From contig NZ_JAMOII010000008.1 of assembly GCF_024448985.1 (NCBI RefSeq), forward strand, positions 62,001 to 126,000: a DNA stretch of 64,000 bases, given 5' to 3'. This document shows, one piece after another, positions 62,305 to 64,000 of this stretch (within the stretch, counting starts at the first letter, position 1; each line of letters starts with the position of its first letter). This stretch comes from Stutzerimonas stutzeri (GTDB lineage: Bacteria; Pseudomonadota; Gammaproteobacteria; Pseudomonadales; Pseudomonadaceae). Both the position numbers and the translations under genes were made by a program. Below the pieces are notes generated by a model. The model did not search any database. It was not told the DNA's origin and was given only the letters and a program-made list of their open reading frames with translations.

Positions 62305-63999
62305 TTAACTAGCTCTTTGGCGCTTCGCCTCGATAATATTCGGCAGCTGCGATACCCGTCCCAGCAACCGCCCCAGCGCACCCAGCCCGGGAATCTCGAT
62401 GGTCAGGGTCATCTGGGCCGTGCTGTCTTCCTTGTTCGAGCGGGTGTTGACGGCCAGCACGTTGATTCGCTCGTTCAGCAACACCTGCGAGACATCGCGC
62501 AGCAGGCCGGCGCGGTCGTAGGCGCGGATGATGATGTCCACTGGGTAGGTTTTCTCCGGAATCGGACCCCAGCTGACCTGGATGATCCGCTCCGGCTCGC
62601 GTCCGGCCAATTGCAGCACCGAAGCACAATCCTGACGGTGAATGCTGACCCCACGACCGACCGTGATGTAGCCGACGATAGGATCGCCCGGCAGCGGCTG
62701 GCAGCAGCCGGCCATCTGCGTCAGCAAATTGCCGACGCCCTGGATTTGCACGTCGCCACGTTTGCCGGGCTTGGTGCTGGCGGGACGGCGCGGGATCAGT
62801 TCGAGCTGATCGGCAGCGTGGCCATCCGGCTCCACCAGTTGCTGCGCGTGATTGACCAACTGAGCCAGGCGCAGGTCGCCGGCGCCGAGCGCAGCGAACA
62901 TGTCCTCGGCCGTCTTCAAGTTGGCCTTTTCCGCCAACTTGTCGAAGTCCACCGGCGGCAGGTCGAGACGGCCCAGTTCGCGTTCGAGCAACGCCTTGCC
63001 CGCTGCGACGTTCTGATCGCGCGCTTGCAGCTTGAACCAGTGGACGATCTTCGCCCGCGAGCGTGAGGTGGTGATGTAACCCAGGTTGGGGTTCAGCCAG
63101 TCGCGGCTCGGCGAGCCGTGCTTGCTGGTGATGATTTCAACCTGTTCGCCGGTCTGCAGGCTGTAGTTGAGCGGCACGATGCGCCCGTTGATCTTGGCGC
63201 CGCGGCAGTTGTGACCGATCTCGGTGTGTACGCGATAGGCGAAATCCAGCGGTGTGGCACCCTTGGGCAGGTCGATGGCATGACCATCCGGGGTGAACAC
63301 ATAGACGCGGTCGGGTTCGATATCCACGCGCAATTGGTCAGCCAGACCGCCAATGTCGCCCAATTCCTCGTGCCATTCGAGCACCTGACGCAGCCAGGCG
63401 ATCTTCTCTTCGTAGTGGTTGGAGCTGGAATTGACGTCAGTGCCCTTGTAACGCCAATGGGCACAAACCCCCAACTCCGCCTCCTCGTGCATTGCGATGG
63501 TACGGATCTGCACTTCCAGTACCTTGCCCTCCGGGCCGAGCACCGCGGTGTGCAGCGAGCGGTAGCCATTTTCCTTGGGGTTGGCGATGTAGTCGTCGAA
63601 CTCTTTGGGAATATGCCGCCACAACGTATGCACGATACCGAGCGCGGTGTAGCAATCGCGAATTTCAGGCACCAGTACCCGTACGGCGCGAACATCATAG
63701 ATCTGGCTGAACTGCAGGCCCTTCTTCTGCATCTTTCGCCAAATGGAATAGATGTGCTTGGCGCGGCCATCGATTTCCGGGTTGATACCGGCGGCGTTCA
63801 GTTCGTCCTGCAGCTGCTGAACCACATTATCGATGTACTGCTCACGGTCCAGGCGGCGCTCATGCAGCAACTGGGCAATCTGCTTGTATTGCTCGGGCTC
63901 GAGATAGCGGAAGGACAGATCCTCCAGCTCCCATTTGATATGACCGATGCCCAGGCGATGCGCCAGCGGGGCGTAGATGTCGAAGACCTCGCGAGCGAC
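62305..63999 (-). CDS. relA: (p)ppGpp synthetase RelA, 5' part outside window (564 aa visible)
   Basis: Ribosome-associated stringent response enzyme that makes (p)ppGpp from ATP and GTP/GDP. The visible part begins in the end of the HD-like domain (VAREVFDIYAPLAHRLGIGH), then the synthetase domain (YDVRAVRVLVPEIRDCY, PKENGYRSLHTAVLGP, VQIRTIAMHEEAELG), the TGS domain (VYVFTPDGHAIDLPKGATPL) and the C-terminal ACT domain. The missing N-terminus is about 180 residues. Association with mazG, as in E. coli, supports relA over spoT. Confidence 0.95.
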   Translation of the reverse strand, partial: VAREVFDIYAPLAHRLGIGHIKWELEDLSFRYLEPEQYKQIAQLLHERRLDREQYIDNVVQQLQDELNAAGINPEIDGRAKHIYSIWRKMQKKGLQFSQIYDVRAVRVLVPEIRDCYTALGIVHTLWRHIPKEFDDYIANPKENGYRSLHTAVLGPEGKVLEVQIRTIAMHEEAELGVCAHWRYKGTDVNSSSNHYEEKIAWLRQVLEWHEELGDIGGLADQLRVDIEPDRVYVFTPDGHAIDLPKGATPLDFAYRVHTEIGHNCRGAKINGRIVPLNYSLQTGEQVEIITSKHGSPSRDWLNPNLGYITTSRSRAKIVHWFKLQARDQNVAAGKALLERELGRLDLPPVDFDKLAEKANLKTAEDMFAALGAGDLRLAQLVNHAQQLVEPDGHAADQLELIPRRPASTKPGKRGDVQIQGVGNLLTQMAGCCQPLPGDPIVGYITVGRGVSIHRQDCASVLQLAGREPERIIQVSWGPIPEKTYPVDIIIRAYDRAGLLRDVSQVLLNERINVLAVNTRSNKEDSTAQMTLTIEIPGLGALGRLLGRVSQLPNIIEAKRQRAS

Positions 64000-64000
64000 A

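Overview
The window reads as a gamma-proteobacterial chromosome of the Pseudomonas stutzeri (Stutzerimonas) type. The GC-rich coding, the gene order murB-ptp-kdsB-Trm112-lpxK-exbD-exbB-comEC and lolE-lolD-lolC-pilZ-glpQ-sth-nqrM-apbE-nqrFEDCBA-gap-mfd, and the relA-mazG pair all match pseudomonad gene order as I recall it. A comEC next to exbB/exbD fits naturally transformable P. stutzeri. I see no rRNA, tRNA, CRISPR array, prophage or plasmid origin.

Layout. 1-4.1 kb: partial pncC, a small acidic protein gene, mutS and fdxA. 4.1-10.9 kb (minus strand): one tightly packed operon comEC-exbB-exbD-lpxK-Trm112-kdsB-ptp-murB (DNA uptake, energy transduction, LPS and peptidoglycan precursors). 11-18.3 kb: a DUF2062 protein, lolCDE, a PilZ protein, a small exported protein, a glycerophosphodiester phosphodiesterase and soluble transhydrogenase. 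18.4-25.6 kb (minus): the six Na+-NQR subunit genes with apbE (flavin attachment) and nqrM (iron-centre maturation) at the 3' end. 25.8-27.3 kb: an N-terminally extended GAPDH. 27.5-38 kb (plus): a run of DNA metabolism genes, mfd, a SWIM/SNF2 helicase, an unknown 185-aa protein, an MBL-fold exonuclease and an ATP-dependent DNA ligase. 38-39.2 kb: a REP repeat array around a RAYT transposase gene broken by one nonsense codon. 39.4-53.8 kb: a complete urea utilisation block, ureDABC, an NCS1 permease, ureEFG, hupE/ureJ and the urtABCDE urea transporter. 54.1-57.8 kb: Lhr-Core helicase and PdeM phosphoesterase, the usual partners of the ligase and exonuclease, now about 16 kb away. 57.8-60.6 kb: a small acidic protein, an erythromycin esterase family protein, a phosphoribosyltransferase and a 49-aa proline-rich protein. 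60.7-64 kb (minus): relA (partial), mazG and a DUF2058 protein.

How it fits together. The urea block takes up urea (Urt), hydrolyses it (UreABC, matured by UreDEFG with nickel, probably helped by HupE), and has three GG-N10-GC sigma-54-type promoter matches (before ureD, ureE and urtA) plus one good NtrC-like palindrome, as expected for nitrogen control. The repair genes on both sides look like one ligase-associated set split by this block.

The most unusual structures are repeats. One is a ~108-bp tandem array with REP palindromes beside the broken RAYT gene. Another is a dispersed AGCTGGAAGC/GCTTCCAGCT palindrome that fills the ureA-ureB, ureB-ureC and relA-mazG gaps inside operons. No clearly new enzymatic system was found. 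The best candidates for new biology are the operon-internal repeat family, the split repair cluster and the uncharacterised protein between the SNF2 helicase and the exonuclease/ligase pair.
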